DNA of 64,000 nt from CAZZNQ01 sp964655775 (GCA_964655775.1 CAZZNQ010000009.1:1-64000), one strand, 5' to 3'. Shown: positions 33,505-42,769, counted from the first letter of the stretch. Made by a program: numbers and translations. Notes: a model not told the origin generated them from the letters alone.

Positions 33505-33726
33505 TCACTGCTCCAGGCGCCGCTTCCTGCGTTCGAACTCTTCATCGTCAATCTCGCCCCTGGCGTAGCGTTCCTTGAGCACGTCCAGGGCCGTCTTCTG
33601 GTCCGCCGGCGCGCCGCTTCCGCTCCTGGCGGCCAGCAGAACGGCCGCAAACACGCCGACCACGATGATAACCCCCAGCACCAGCATCACACCCCAACCC
33701 CAACCGTGCCACATGTTGTGCATCAT
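33505..33726 (-). CDS. SHOCT domain small membrane protein
   Basis: 73 residues: a His/Trp/Met-rich N-terminus (MMHNMWHGWGWG), one membrane helix (VMLVLGVIIVVGVFAAVLLA), then the SHOCT motif ALDVLKERYARGEIDDEEFERR. SHOCT domains are short oligomerisation modules. The metal-ligand-like N-terminus and the divergent copper-type operon suggest a metal-related role (inference). The start at 33726 has CAGGAG; the longer frame upstream has no homology-like sequence. Confidence 0.85.
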   Translation of the reverse strand: MMHNMWHGWGWGVMLVLGVIIVVGVFAAVLLAARSGSGAPADQKTALDVLKERYARGEIDDEEFERRKRRLEQ

Positions 33727-34164
33727 CACTCCTGCCCCCTTCCGTTGGTTCCCGGACGGCCTCGCGCCTCCGCTGCGGTTCACTCCTGATGGTACGTCGA
33801 CGGAACCGTCCCTGCAAGCAGGGGGGGCCCAGAACAGGCGCTGGGCCGACCCATGAGACTCAGAGCCCAGGTGTCTAGGAATATGCCCGATTGGCGGTCG
33901 GCCTCCTTTACACTTACCATCCCACTGATCCTCAATGGGCTTTCCGGAACCCCCTGCGGGGCGCCGCGACGAATCGCTGGATTGCGGTTGGAGGGCCTGC
34001 AAGTTTCAAATGAAAAGAGATCGGCCGATCTGCCCAATAGCAGCGACGAGAAGTAGGATCACGAACGCGGTCTACGCTGCCCGTCGCGTTTGCCCGTTTG
34101 CGCGTGAAGCACTGTCCGGGATTGTGTGTCGTTGCCGTGCAATGGATCACCGTGGAGGTTGTTC
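33727..34164. other. 438-nt divergent intergenic region
   Basis: Separates the SHOCT/phosphatase unit from the copper-type operon. No gene seen. It contains a perfect 14-bp palindrome at 34018-34031 and a weak TTGCGG-17-TTCAAA promoter-like pair near 33982-34010. The GC content looks slightly lower than in the flanking genes. Confidence 0.5.
34018..34031. promoter_or_regulatory. 14-bp perfect palindrome, candidate operator
   Basis: AGATCGGCCGATCT is fully self-complementary and lies about 135 nt upstream of the first gene of the metal operon. A dimeric metal sensor (CsoR-, MerR- or ArsR-like) could bind such a site, but no such regulator is encoded nearby. Confidence 0.4.
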
Positions 34165-34419
34165 ATGGGAAAAGGCGCAGTTCTCGTAGCCGCACTGGCA
34201 CTTACCGCAGCACTGGGCTGTGCGTTTCGGGGTGAACTGCCCCGGGTTTCGCCCGCCCATCCAGCCTGTCCCCGTGCCGAGACACCGCCGCTTCCCGAAC
34301 CGTCCGGTGTGCTGGACGTCTCGGAGCCCGTCCGGGCGCCCGAACCTATGCCCGAGATGGTCGACCACGGCTCCATGCACGACAATACGATGCACCATCA
34401 GCGGGGGATGAGCGAATGA
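34165..34419 (+). CDS. small His/Met-rich lipoprotein
   Basis: 84 residues. A lipoprotein signal (VLVAALALTAALG then Cys19) is followed by a Pro-rich linker and a metal-ligand-like tail, MVDHGSMHDNTMHHQRGM, with four His and four Met in the last 20 residues. Similar tails bind Cu or Ag. GGAGG 7 nt before ATG 34165 sets the start. Its stop overlaps the TolC-like start by 4 nt (ATGA), so the genes are translationally coupled. Probably a periplasmic metal-binding partner of the next two genes. Confidence 0.75.
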   Translation: MGKGAVLVAALALTAALGCAFRGELPRVSPAHPACPRAETPPLPEPSGVLDVSEPVRAPEPMPEMVDHGSMHDNTMHHQRGMSE

Positions 34420-35828
34420 GGCGACTCGCCGCGCTGACAGCGTTAGCAGTCCTGATGGCGGGCTGCGTCTCGGTGTCGACAGACGAAGCCTGGCAGAACG
34501 TGCAGAGCGATGTTGCCGCACGCACGGGCCGCCTCGTGCGATGGAACCGAGGCACGGACGCCGACCACGCCGTGGGCAGTGCCGTGACGCGAATGTTGGA
34601 AGCGGGACTGACGGCGGAGGAAGCCGTGCAGATCGCCTTGCTCAACAACCGTCGACTGCAGTCTGTCTACTCGGAGATCGGCATCGCGCAGGCCGACCTC
34701 GTGCAGGCCGGTCTGCTTAAGAATCCCGTGTTCGACGGCGTGTTGCGTTTCGTTCGCCACGACGGGGAGAGCTACGATCTGGGCGTGACCCAGGACTTCC
34801 TGGACGTGTTTCTGATTCCCCTGCGCAAGAAGCTGGCCAGGGCGCGCTTGAGGCAGGCGCAGTTGCGCGTGACGGCTGCCGTGGTGGAACTGAGCGCCCA
34901 GGTGCGTATCGAGTACGTGCGCCTCCAGGAAACCGAGCAGATGCTGGCGATGCGCCGTGGCGCTATGGCCGCTGCGGAGGCCGCCTACCAGATGGCCGTG
35001 CGGCTTCGCGAGGCCGGAAACGTCACCGAACTGGCGGTGTCCCTGCAGCGGGAACTCTTCGAGACCAGCAGGCTGGACGTGCAGTCGGCCGAGTCCGCCG
35101 CCGTGCGGGCTCGCGAGCGGATGAACGTCCTGCTGGGGCTCTGGGGCCGACAGGTCGACTGGATCGTGACAAAGGGACTCCCGCAGATCCCCGAATCCGA
35201 GCTCGACCTGGACGGCCTGGAAGCACGCGTTGTCGCCGGCAGCCTGGACCTGGCCGCGGCCTGGCAGGACCTCCGCGCCGTCGCGCGCGAGATGGGGGTG
35301 CGCGTGGCCGAGAAGGTTGCTCCGGAGCTTGCCGCAGGGGTGGAAGCCGAGGGCGCCGACCCGGGCGTGTGGGAGGTGGGACCGGCGCTTGCGCTTCCGA
35401 TTCCTCTTTTCGATCAGGGGCAAGCCGCTTCGGCCCGGGCCAAAGCCCGAATGAGCCTGCTCTGGAACCGCTACACCGATCTTGCCGTGCGCCTTCGGTC
35501 CGCGGCCCGCACCGCCGGCTACCAGCTGCTGGCGGCACGCCGGCGGGCGATCTACTACCGCGACGTGGTGATGCCGCTGCGCGAGAACATCATGAGGCAG
35601 ACTCAGCTTCGGTACAACGCCATGTTTCTGGGCGTGTTCCAACTGCTGCAGGCCAAGCGTCTGGAGATCGAGGCGCGAGGACGCTATATCCGTGAGCTTG
35701 CCAACTACTGGATCGCCCGGATCGAGACGGAACGTCTGCTCCAGGGCAGCCTGGTCGCCGACAGCGCCGTGGACATGGGCGGGGACGCCGGCGCTATGCA
35801 GGCGGGCCCGAACGGAGGAGGCCACTGA
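34416..35828 (+). CDS. TolC-family outer-membrane efflux lipoprotein
   Basis: 470 residues. A lipobox (VLMAG-Cys17) predicts outer-membrane lipidation, as in CusC/OprM types. The body has the two long helical-hairpin repeats of TolC channels, each opening with an EEAVQIALLNNRRLQ-like or LEARVVAGSLDLAAA segment. CusC-like proteins export Cu/Ag or organics through a tripartite pump. No RND or membrane-fusion gene is adjacent, so the inner-membrane partner must be elsewhere or the channel works differently. It overlaps the genes on both sides (ATGA; 1 nt). Confidence 0.87.
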   Translation: MRRLAALTALAVLMAGCVSVSTDEAWQNVQSDVAARTGRLVRWNRGTDADHAVGSAVTRMLEAGLTAEEAVQIALLNNRRLQSVYSEIGIAQADLVQAGLLKNPVFDGVLRFVRHDGESYDLGVTQDFLDVFLIPLRKKLARARLRQAQLRVTAAVVELSAQVRIEYVRLQETEQMLAMRRGAMAAAEAAYQMAVRLREAGNVTELAVSLQRELFETSRLDVQSAESAAVRARERMNVLLGLWGRQVDWIVTKGLPQIPESELDLDGLEARVVAGSLDLAAAWQDLRAVAREMGVRVAEKVAPELAAGVEAEGADPGVWEVGPALALPIPLFDQGQAASARAKARMSLLWNRYTDLAVRLRSAARTAGYQLLAARRRAIYYRDVVMPLRENIMRQTQLRYNAMFLGVFQLLQAKRLEIEARGRYIRELANYWIARIETERLLQGSLVADSAVDMGGDAGAMQAGPNGGGH

Positions 35829-37240
35829 TGAGAGCACCCGATGCAGGGCGGACCGCTATTGGACTTCTTCTGGCTGCCTGTCTGCTGGCGGCACCCGCTC
35901 TCGGGCAGAACGACACGGGCAGCGCCCATCCTTACGGGGGTCATCCAACTCTGGGGCCACCGGCGGGCGCCGACCCTCCCAGGCCGTGGGCAGAGGCGGC
36001 CCGCAGTGCTCTGCCGCCCGGGGAGCCGGGCAGGGATTATACGCCGACCGTCACTCCGAACGGTGCAACGGCCGAATACGCGATCGTCGACGGGGTCAAG
36101 GTCTTCCACCTGGTTGCGGAACCGGTCCACCTGCAGATTGCGCCGGGCCTGGAAGTGAACACCTGGGGTTACAACGGCCGGGTACCCGGGCCGACCATCG
36201 AACTGGCCGAAGGCGACCGCGTACGCATCTACGTCACGAATCGCCTGCCCGCCAAGACCTCGGTCCACTGGCACGGCGTGCTGTTGCCGAACGGCATGGA
36301 CGGGGTGTCGGGCCTCACGCAGCCGGCCATAGAGCCGGGTCAGACCTTCAAGTACGAGTTCATATTCCCGGACGCCGGCACGTTCATGTACCATCCGCAC
36401 TTCGACTCGATGACGCAGGAAGGGATGGGGCTGACCGGCATGATCGCCGTGCACGAACGCGAGCCGGACAGGCACCGGCGCCCGGACCGCGACTTCTGCA
36501 TCATGCTGCACGAGTGGCAGATAGAGGGCGGCACAAGCCGGCCCAACCCGCTGGAGATGACGGACTTTAACGTGCTGACCATGAACGGCAAGGTCATGCC
36601 CGCTACCGAGCCTCTGGTTGCCCGACTGGGCGATCGCGTATGGATCCGGTTCGGTAACCTCAGTCCCATGGACCACCACCCCATCCACCTGCACGGCTAC
36701 GCGTTCAAGATCATCGGCACGGACGGCGGTTGGGCCGCCGACAAGAGCAAGCTGCTGCCCGAAACCACCGTGCTGGTGCACGTCGGTTCCGCCAAGGTCG
36801 TGGAGTTCACCGCCGACAACCCCGGCGACTGGCTCTTCCACTGCCACATGACCCACCACACCATGAACCAGATGGGGCACACCATACCGAACATGGTCGG
36901 GGTGGACGCGACAGGGCTGGACGAGAAGATCCGCGAGCTCATCCCGGGCTACATGACGATGGGCACCACGGGTATGCGCGACATGACGCGCACCGGCATG
37001 CCGCTTCCGGATAACAGCATCCCGATGCTGGGCGGCAAGTTCCAGTTCGGGCAGACCGTGCTGGGTGGCATGGCGAACGTTCTGCGCGTGCGCGAGGGCA
37101 TCACCGGTTACGCGGACCCGGGGCCGTACCGCTTCCCGCCCGGAACCGTGTCTCTGGAAGCCACGCCGGAGGACCTGCGGCGTGACGGCATTGAGGTCCA
37201 TGAAACGGCATCTGCGCTCTCACCGGCCGACGACGAGTGA
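35828..37240 (+). CDS. secreted multicopper oxidase (CopA/laccase-like)
   Basis: 470 residues with a signal peptide (IGLLLAACLLAAPALGQ). Two cupredoxin domains are visible. All four copper-ligand blocks are intact: H-W-H-G (near 140), H-P-H-F, H-P-I-H-L-H-G and H-C-H-M-T-H-H-T-M-N-Q-M, which fits HCHxxxHxxxxM with the type 1 Met. It should oxidise a substrate, such as Cu(I) or phenols, while reducing O2 to water. The C-terminal ~120 residues add a Met-rich region (GYMTMGTTGMRDMTRTGM) suited to Cu(I). Third gene of the coupled lipoprotein-TolC-oxidase operon. The signal lacks a twin-arginine pair. Confidence 0.92.
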   Translation: MRAPDAGRTAIGLLLAACLLAAPALGQNDTGSAHPYGGHPTLGPPAGADPPRPWAEAARSALPPGEPGRDYTPTVTPNGATAEYAIVDGVKVFHLVAEPVHLQIAPGLEVNTWGYNGRVPGPTIELAEGDRVRIYVTNRLPAKTSVHWHGVLLPNGMDGVSGLTQPAIEPGQTFKYEFIFPDAGTFMYHPHFDSMTQEGMGLTGMIAVHEREPDRHRRPDRDFCIMLHEWQIEGGTSRPNPLEMTDFNVLTMNGKVMPATEPLVARLGDRVWIRFGNLSPMDHHPIHLHGYAFKIIGTDGGWAADKSKLLPETTVLVHVGSAKVVEFTADNPGDWLFHCHMTHHTMNQMGHTIPNMVGVDATGLDEKIRELIPGYMTMGTTGMRDMTRTGMPLPDNSIPMLGGKFQFGQTVLGGMANVLRVREGITGYADPGPYRFPPGTVSLEATPEDLRRDGIEVHETASALSPADDE

Positions 37241-37384
37241 GGCATAGCGTGGGAGAGCATTCCCCACCGATGCGGCGGGAGCTCCACCGAGGACGCGCGC
37301 CGGCAGGAACAGCGCCGCCACCCTCGCGGGCGGGTACACGACCAGCGCCCCCGCCCACGCAACAACGACCAGGGACAACATCAT
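37220..37384 (-). CDS. possible 54-residue membrane protein
   Basis: A small frame beginning MMLSLVVVAWAGALVVYPPA with one clear membrane helix and a second hydrophobic patch (RVAALFLPARVLGG). A GGGGAGG site lies 7-8 nt upstream of ATG 37384. Its 3' end overlaps the convergent oxidase gene by 21 nt. No family recognised; the hydrophobicity and ribosome site are the only support. Confidence 0.4.
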   Translation of the reverse strand: MMLSLVVVAWAGALVVYPPARVAALFLPARVLGGAPAASVGNALPRYASLVVGR

Positions 37385-37601
37385 CAACCGGTCCTCCCCA
37401 GAATGGCAGATCGCTCTGGGGCTCTGTCCCCGGACTGCGTGCACCATCGAAGCCGAGATGCGGGCAGCGCTTCGCATAGGAGCGCCCGAACCTTTGTGCG
37501 CAGGCAAGGGCCGATGCCGCCGGCGCGGTTTGGACGCGCCGGTCCCTTTGGATTAGTATACGCGCCATTCCGCTGCTAGCCGTTTCCGAGGTGGAGGAAC
37601 C
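37241..37601. other. 361-nt intergenic region
   Basis: Apart from the possible small membrane-protein gene (37220-37384) and the promoter at 37530-37559, I see nothing definite. The GC-rich stretches give several short overlapping frames without ribosome sites. Confidence 0.5.
37530..37559 (+). promoter_or_regulatory. sigma70-like promoter of the DUF2341 gene
   Basis: TTGGAC (37530-37535), 18-nt spacer, TAGTAT (37554-37559), 42 nt before the GTG at 37602. Confidence 0.5.
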
Positions 37602-38834
37602 GTGGCGAAGAAGGCGCGTCCGATGCTGTCCGAACGTCGTGGGGCGGCAGGCGGCTCAATCAGGCAGAGCTTTTGCCCGATGGTTGCGGCGTGCCTTCCG
37701 TTGCTGCTTGCCGTGTCCTGTGCGGCGTTTCAGGGAGAGAGCGAAGTGGCTGAGATAGACTGGTGGGATGCCGCCTGGAGCCGCCGGCGTCGCCTCTGGA
37801 TCCGTGAGGTCTCCGGCAACGCCGTGCAGCACTACCCGGTCGGCGTCCCCGTCGACGCGGCGATGTTCCGGGAGAATGGCGCAGACCTGCGCGTGGTGGT
37901 TGGCGGCAAGGAAGTCGCGACGCAGGCCGAAAGGGCCGACGACGGCGGGTTCCGCGTCTGGTTCGAGGTCTCCCTCGGCGCCGGAGAGTCGCTCGACGAT
38001 GCGTTTCTCTACTATGGCAACCCCGATGCGACGGCCGGCGCGTCAGTCGACTGGGGTGCCGTGGAACTGAGTGAGAGGCGCATCGTGCTCGAGGGCGAGG
38101 CGCTTCGCGCAGTCTACGACACGTGGCTGGTCGTGCCGAAGCAGGAGCAGTGGGAGACGACGATCCGGTCCCTCGTGGACCTCCGTTCGGGTCTCGACCA
38201 CTGCAACGTGGACCTGAGCGCTCCCGGACGAATCGACGCGGCGGCCGGCCGCTTCGCGCTCAACACGCCGCCCGAACTTGTCGCCGATGGGCCGATCTAC
38301 CGCACGGTGAGGCTGCAATGGAACGAGGATCGACCGAAGGAGCAACTGATAACCGTCTACCGCCGCGCGCCGTTCCTCCGCATCGACTACCGACGCACGG
38401 CGGTCAACATGGTGGACATTTTCTCTACGCCGGGTGGGCGCGCGGACGGGTGGCGCTACTGGTTCCGGGGCGCGGAGGAGTGGCTTCGCGGCTACGAAGT
38501 CTACGAGAAGAGCTACTACAATCGCTTCCCCAAGGACGGCTACAACGATCCGCCGGACGCCGGCTCGCTCAGTTACAACGGCCATTTCGTGATGGCCGTC
38601 TACAACGAGGAGAACCGTGCCGGCTGGGGACGGGTGGCGCCGGTGGAGAGCGTCTCGATCGTCAAGCTGTTGAAGGGGGGCTTCGAGCTGTTCACGTGGT
38701 TGGGCGGAGGTCGCGAGCCGCACACCGAGTTCATCTACGTCTTCCAGGGCGGGCCGGAAAGAGCCGAGTCCACCGGCGAGCCGTTGGCGATGCCGCCGTC
38801 GGTCCGTGTCGGACCCGAGCAGAAGCCGTTTTGA
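37602..38834 (+). CDS. secreted DUF2341 domain protein
   Basis: 410 residues. A signal peptide or lipoprotein-like segment (MVAACLPLLLAVSCAAF) follows a basic start. DWWDAAWSRRRRLWI begins the DUF2341 domain (about 50-150), which includes the FRVWFEVSLGAGESLDDAFLYYGNP strand block in two parts. The remaining 250 residues have no recognised domain but are Trp/Tyr-rich, as in glycan-binding beta-sandwiches. Likely extracytoplasmic and carbohydrate-related (inference). GTG 37602 has GGAGG upstream. It precedes the UroD-like gene by 113 nt, in which only a TACAAT -10-like box (38871-38876) is visible. Confidence 0.8.
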   Translation: MAKKARPMLSERRGAAGGSIRQSFCPMVAACLPLLLAVSCAAFQGESEVAEIDWWDAAWSRRRRLWIREVSGNAVQHYPVGVPVDAAMFRENGADLRVVVGGKEVATQAERADDGGFRVWFEVSLGAGESLDDAFLYYGNPDATAGASVDWGAVELSERRIVLEGEALRAVYDTWLVVPKQEQWETTIRSLVDLRSGLDHCNVDLSAPGRIDAAAGRFALNTPPELVADGPIYRTVRLQWNEDRPKEQLITVYRRAPFLRIDYRRTAVNMVDIFSTPGGRADGWRYWFRGAEEWLRGYEVYEKSYYNRFPKDGYNDPPDAGSLSYNGHFVMAVYNEENRAGWGRVAPVESVSIVKLLKGGFELFTWLGGGREPHTEFIYVFQGGPERAESTGEPLAMPPSVRVGPEQKPF

Positions 38835-38947
38835 ACCGAGCGGGGACATGAAGTCCCGGAGCAAACGCATTACAATCGTCGACATAGGTTCGGCCAGGGC
38901 CGGGCCGCAGTCGCACGCCTGCCGGGTGCATCCCGAGGAGCAGAATA

Positions 38948-40021
38948 ATGGCGGAGATGACGTCGCGCGAGCGATTCGCTCGCATGTTCGAACACCGTGA
39001 AGCCGATCGAGTGCCCATCATCGACTCCCCCTGGGGGGCAACCATCGAGCGCTGGCAGCGTGAGGGCATGCCCGAGGACGTGAGCTACGTCGACTACTTC
39101 GGGCTCGACAAGACCGCTCGGATCAACGTGGATACCAGTCCCCGGTACGAGACGAAGACGATTGAGGAGACCGACGAGTACCGCGTTCACCGGACGGCGT
39201 GGGGGGCCACGCTGAAGAACTGGACCCATGCCGCCTCGACGCCCGAGTTCCTCGATTTCACCATCACCGATCCCGACAAGTGGCAGGAAGCGAAGGCCCG
39301 GATGACGCCCGACCGCGACCGCATCCCGTGGGATAGGCTGGAGGCGAACTACGCGACGTGGCGGAAGGAAGGGCGCTGGATCGAGGCGGTGCTATGGTTC
39401 GGATTCGACGTGACGCACTCGTGGATGGTCGGCACCGAGCGCGTTCTGTTCGCCCTGGTCGAGAATCCGGAGTGGCTCAGCGATGTCTTCAACCACTGCC
39501 TGGACATGAGCCTGGCCCTGCTGGAGATGGTCTGGGACGAAGGCTACACCTTCGACAGCGTTTTCTGGTACGACGACATGGGCTACAAGCAGAACCAGTT
39601 CTTCTCGCTGAAGACCTACCGCGAACTCCTCAAGCCGGTCCAGAAGCGCGCGATCGAGTGGGCGCACGCCCGCGGCGCCAAGGCGCATCTGCACTCCTGC
39701 GGGGACATCAATCCCTTTGTGCCGGAACTGGTGGAGATCGGGCTGGACGCCCTGAACCCGCTGGAGGTCAAGGCCGGGATGGACACGCTGCACCTGAAGA
39801 AGGAGTTCGGCGATGACCTGGTGCTTCACGGTGGCATAAACGCCGTGCTCTGGCCGGACCCGGAGGCGATTCACGAGGAAATCCGCCAGAAGCTGCCCGT
39901 GCTGAAGCAGGGGGGCGGCTACGTGTTCTCGTCCGATCATTCCGTTCCGTCCAGCGTCAGCCTCGAGGACTTCCGGCGCATAGTCGAGTTGGCCAAGGAG
40001 CTCGGCAGCTACGATAGTTGA
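38948..40021 (+). CDS. uroporphyrinogen decarboxylase-family (MtaA/CmuA-like) protein 1
   Basis: 357 residues. H-L-H-S-C-G-D (near 256) is the zinc-ligand motif of the methylcobamide:CoM methyltransferase-like branch of the UroD family. LNPLEVKAGMD, VLHGGINA and the end motif GYVFSSDHSVPSSVS fit the same branch. The Arg-rich porphyrinogen site of true HemE is absent, so heme synthesis is unlikely. Such proteins move methyl groups between corrinoid and thiol, or act on unknown substrates. GAGGAG precedes the ATG. The GNAT gene follows after 7 nt. Confidence 0.87.
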   Translation: MAEMTSRERFARMFEHREADRVPIIDSPWGATIERWQREGMPEDVSYVDYFGLDKTARINVDTSPRYETKTIEETDEYRVHRTAWGATLKNWTHAASTPEFLDFTITDPDKWQEAKARMTPDRDRIPWDRLEANYATWRKEGRWIEAVLWFGFDVTHSWMVGTERVLFALVENPEWLSDVFNHCLDMSLALLEMVWDEGYTFDSVFWYDDMGYKQNQFFSLKTYRELLKPVQKRAIEWAHARGAKAHLHSCGDINPFVPELVEIGLDALNPLEVKAGMDTLHLKKEFGDDLVLHGGINAVLWPDPEAIHEEIRQKLPVLKQGGGYVFSSDHSVPSSVSLEDFRRIVELAKELGSYDS

Positions 40022-40028
40022 GGCGGCT

Positions 40029-40730
40029 ATGGCCGAGCAGGGCGACAAGGCAGCCGGCGGCGAACTGGACCCGCTCTATGCCTACGTGCTGCGCCACGCT
40101 CCTCCCGGGGCAGGCGAGACCGTCACGGTGGTGGACGCGCGCAGGGACGTGCTGCGCATCGTGCTGACGCGGAGCGGGAACGCCGTGATCGGCCCCTCGG
40201 AGGATCGGGTCGAACGGGCCCGCGGACACTTCACGGACGACGTGCTGGCGAGGATGCGGTCACGGCCGCAGGATGCACCATCCGTGATGGAGGAATTCGG
40301 GGCGCGGGACGTGGAGGTGCAGGGGGCTTTCTACACGCGCCCGGAGGTGTTCCGCCCGCAGCGTGACCACACCGTGTTCCGGCTCAGTCCGGAACTGCCC
40401 GAGGGCGGCCCGGAGCTTGGGCCGCTGGATCTGGGCGAGGCGTACGTCGTGGTGGAGGCGGGGCAGATCGCCTGTCGTGGACTCCTCCTCGCCCTCAGCG
40501 GCTATCCGGGTGTGTGCGCTGTCGGCAACGTCCACACGGTCCCCCGCTACCGCCGGAAGGGGATGGCTAGATCGATCGTCTCGGCCGTCACCGAGGGCAT
40601 CCTGGAGCGCGGCGAGCTGCCGGTACTCGAGTTCTCGCTGGACGACGAAGCTATGCTAAAGATCTGCCGGGACCTGGGCTACCGGCGCTTCGCCCTGGAG
40701 GTCGACGGGCGTCTCTCCACTGGCTCTTAG
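40029..40730 (+). CDS. GNAT family N-acetyltransferase
   Basis: 233 residues. The acetyl-CoA loop is HTVPRYRRKGMARSIV (R-x-x-G-x-A) near 170-185, preceded by VCAVGNV, the beta4 strand. The N-terminal ~90 residues are an extra domain without recognised homology. The acceptor is unknown. GAGG 5 nt before the ATG and the 7-nt gap after the UroD-like gene show co-transcription. Its stop overlaps the convergent membrane-protein stop by 4 nt. Confidence 0.85.
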   Translation: MAEQGDKAAGGELDPLYAYVLRHAPPGAGETVTVVDARRDVLRIVLTRSGNAVIGPSEDRVERARGHFTDDVLARMRSRPQDAPSVMEEFGARDVEVQGAFYTRPEVFRPQRDHTVFRLSPELPEGGPELGPLDLGEAYVVVEAGQIACRGLLLALSGYPGVCAVGNVHTVPRYRRKGMARSIVSAVTEGILERGELPVLEFSLDDEAMLKICRDLGYRRFALEVDGRLSTGS

Positions 40731-42721
40731 GGTGGAAGAAAGAGGGGGCCGAAGCGCACGCCCCAAAGGCCGATGATGGTGGTGAGTCCTACCGCGGACG
40801 CTTCCGCGATGATGACGCCCATCCAGAACCGCCGCGCCTGCCTCAGCGTGCGGCCGCTGCCGAACGCCAGCACCCCGCGCTTCGCGAGCCAGCCGAGAAG
40901 GAACGAGAGCCAGAGGTGGTGGGCCGGATAGCTGCTGCACATCAGGAAGCCGAGCGAGTGGACCGGCCACCAGGGAAAGTGGGCGCGCATGGCCGTGGCC
41001 GCGAACATGACCGCGCCGCCCAGGGCGAAGGCGCCGAAGTGGGGATCGGCCGCTGTGGCCGGGCTCTCTATCGCCTGATGCGCGGTCCGCAGCGTGTAGA
41101 CGGGCAGGTTCACCGTGCCGTACACGTTCGGCGTGTTCAGCCCACCCTTGCCGTAGTATACCCGCAGTGTAGCCCAGGTTCCGGCCAGCATCGCGGCGGC
41201 GAGCGCCAGCAGCATAACCGGCAGAAACCATCTGCGCCTCCGGCGGAACACGGACGAGATCCGCAGCGCGTTGGCGGCGTGGCCGCTGAGTATCTCCCGG
41301 GCGTCGGACGTGAGGATGGCATGCACCATGCGGGTAACCACCGCGGCCGAGGCCGTGAGCGCACGGCCGGCGGTGACGCTGTGCAGGATGTCCGGCGGCA
41401 CCCAGGTCTGCTGGGTGAAGAAGATACCGCCCTGCGACACCAGCCGCGCGTGGACCAGGGCGATTGAGGCCATCATCGCTAGCACCGCGACGCTGCTGAG
41501 CGTTGCCGTCAGCAGGCTGCGCAGCCGCGTGCCGAGCGGGAGATCGCCCGCGACGGTCGCAGGGGAGGAGTAGTAGAGGAGCCAGCCGAGCATGACGATC
41601 GCGCATGCGACGAGGCCCCAGAACGCGACGCGGTAGCGGATCGGCTCGTCAGCGTCGACGGCCTCTTCCGACCGGCCGAAGGCGGCGGCCAGCACGGTTG
41701 CCAGGTGGCGGCGAGCCATCCACAGCAGCATGACGCTGAACACGAGGAACGCGCCGGCCTGCTGCCAGGCCATGAACGGACCGTACGTGCCGCCGGGGAG
41801 CGGGCTGCCCGCGGAGCTCGCCACCAGCAACTCGACCCGGCTGAACATGAAAAACAGCCAGATGCTCAGCGCGACATCGGCCGGGACAAGGAACGCGACG
41901 CCCAGGGCGATCGGGTAGATGTAGGCGTTGCCGAGTCCGGCCGTCGCCAGGGGAGTGCCCACCAGGACGGCCTGCAGGTTGAAACGCGGGATCCAGCCCT
42001 GTTCCGCTCCGCCGATCACCGGGCCGCAGCGGGCCAGGGCAAATGCGAGCGTCAGCGCGGCGCCCACGAGAAAAGGCAGGCTGCTCAACAGCGGCGGCAG
42101 CAGTCGCACGCCGCTCTCCTCCGTCAGTTCAAGCGGCACCTTCGCAAGCGGGAAGATGAGCCGCTCCCGTTCGACCCATTGCCGCCGCAGAATGCCGCCG
42201 GCGAAGAACGTGGCCAGGTAGAAAGCGCCTATGAATACGCTCCAGGCGATGATCGGTCGCATCCAGCGCGAGAGGTAGATGCGGGGTTCCTCGCCGATGC
42301 CGGGCCCCTCGTAGAAGCGTCGCACGGCCACGGAGCGGCTGTCCTTGCTGACCACCAGGTCCTCGGGCACGGCCTCCAGCACGTGCTCTTTCAGGTTGAG
42401 GTCGGCGCGTTGCGCGTAGTACGAAGGGGATGCAGCCAGCGAGAACCAGTAACGCATGAGACCGCTGGCCGGGACGGTGCTGGCCACGATCATCATGCAC
42501 CAGATGAGCATGAGCTCCGGGTGGCGAAGCGCCCAGGAGCGACGCAACGCGCGCAGCAACACGTTCACGACGAGTGTCAGCAGCAGCAGGATGAAGAAGG
42601 GCCCGACGGGGAAGTGGGTGCCGGTGAAGAACGTGTTGCCGACGTAGAAGTCGTTGTAGGGCGTAATCGTCGCGATGGCGACGGCCGCGGCGACGCCTAT
42701 GAGAATGGCCCGCAGGGTCAT
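40727..42721 (-). CDS. large polytopic membrane protein, DUF6785-type, paralogue A
   Basis: 664 residues with 12 or more predicted membrane helices. The N-terminal helix (AILIGVAAAVAIATITPYNDFYVG) is followed by PVGPFFILLLLTL, then a periplasmic loop and the W-S-V-F block. FFAGGILRRQWVERERLIFPLAKVPLELTEE is the best-conserved region. It is shared with the second copy at 60676-62643, which has LMAIMRKQWVDHEHLSFPIAQVPEEL in the same place. Family members, from recall, are uncharacterised and common in Planctomycetes-like genomes, with loose similarity to oligopeptide transporters. A transport role is inference. No clear ribosome site precedes the ATG. Confidence 0.8.
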   Translation of the reverse strand: MTLRAILIGVAAAVAIATITPYNDFYVGNTFFTGTHFPVGPFFILLLLTLVVNVLLRALRRSWALRHPELMLIWCMMIVASTVPASGLMRYWFSLAASPSYYAQRADLNLKEHVLEAVPEDLVVSKDSRSVAVRRFYEGPGIGEEPRIYLSRWMRPIIAWSVFIGAFYLATFFAGGILRRQWVERERLIFPLAKVPLELTEESGVRLLPPLLSSLPFLVGAALTLAFALARCGPVIGGAEQGWIPRFNLQAVLVGTPLATAGLGNAYIYPIALGVAFLVPADVALSIWLFFMFSRVELLVASSAGSPLPGGTYGPFMAWQQAGAFLVFSVMLLWMARRHLATVLAAAFGRSEEAVDADEPIRYRVAFWGLVACAIVMLGWLLYYSSPATVAGDLPLGTRLRSLLTATLSSVAVLAMMASIALVHARLVSQGGIFFTQQTWVPPDILHSVTAGRALTASAAVVTRMVHAILTSDAREILSGHAANALRISSVFRRRRRWFLPVMLLALAAAMLAGTWATLRVYYGKGGLNTPNVYGTVNLPVYTLRTAHQAIESPATAADPHFGAFALGGAVMFAATAMRAHFPWWPVHSLGFLMCSSYPAHHLWLSFLLGWLAKRGVLAFGSGRTLRQARRFWMGVIIAEASAVGLTTIIGLWGVRFGPLFLPP

Positions 42722-42769
42722 GGGCAGGTGCCCGAACGCTCAGGGGATATCGGACCCGAATGCGCGGCC

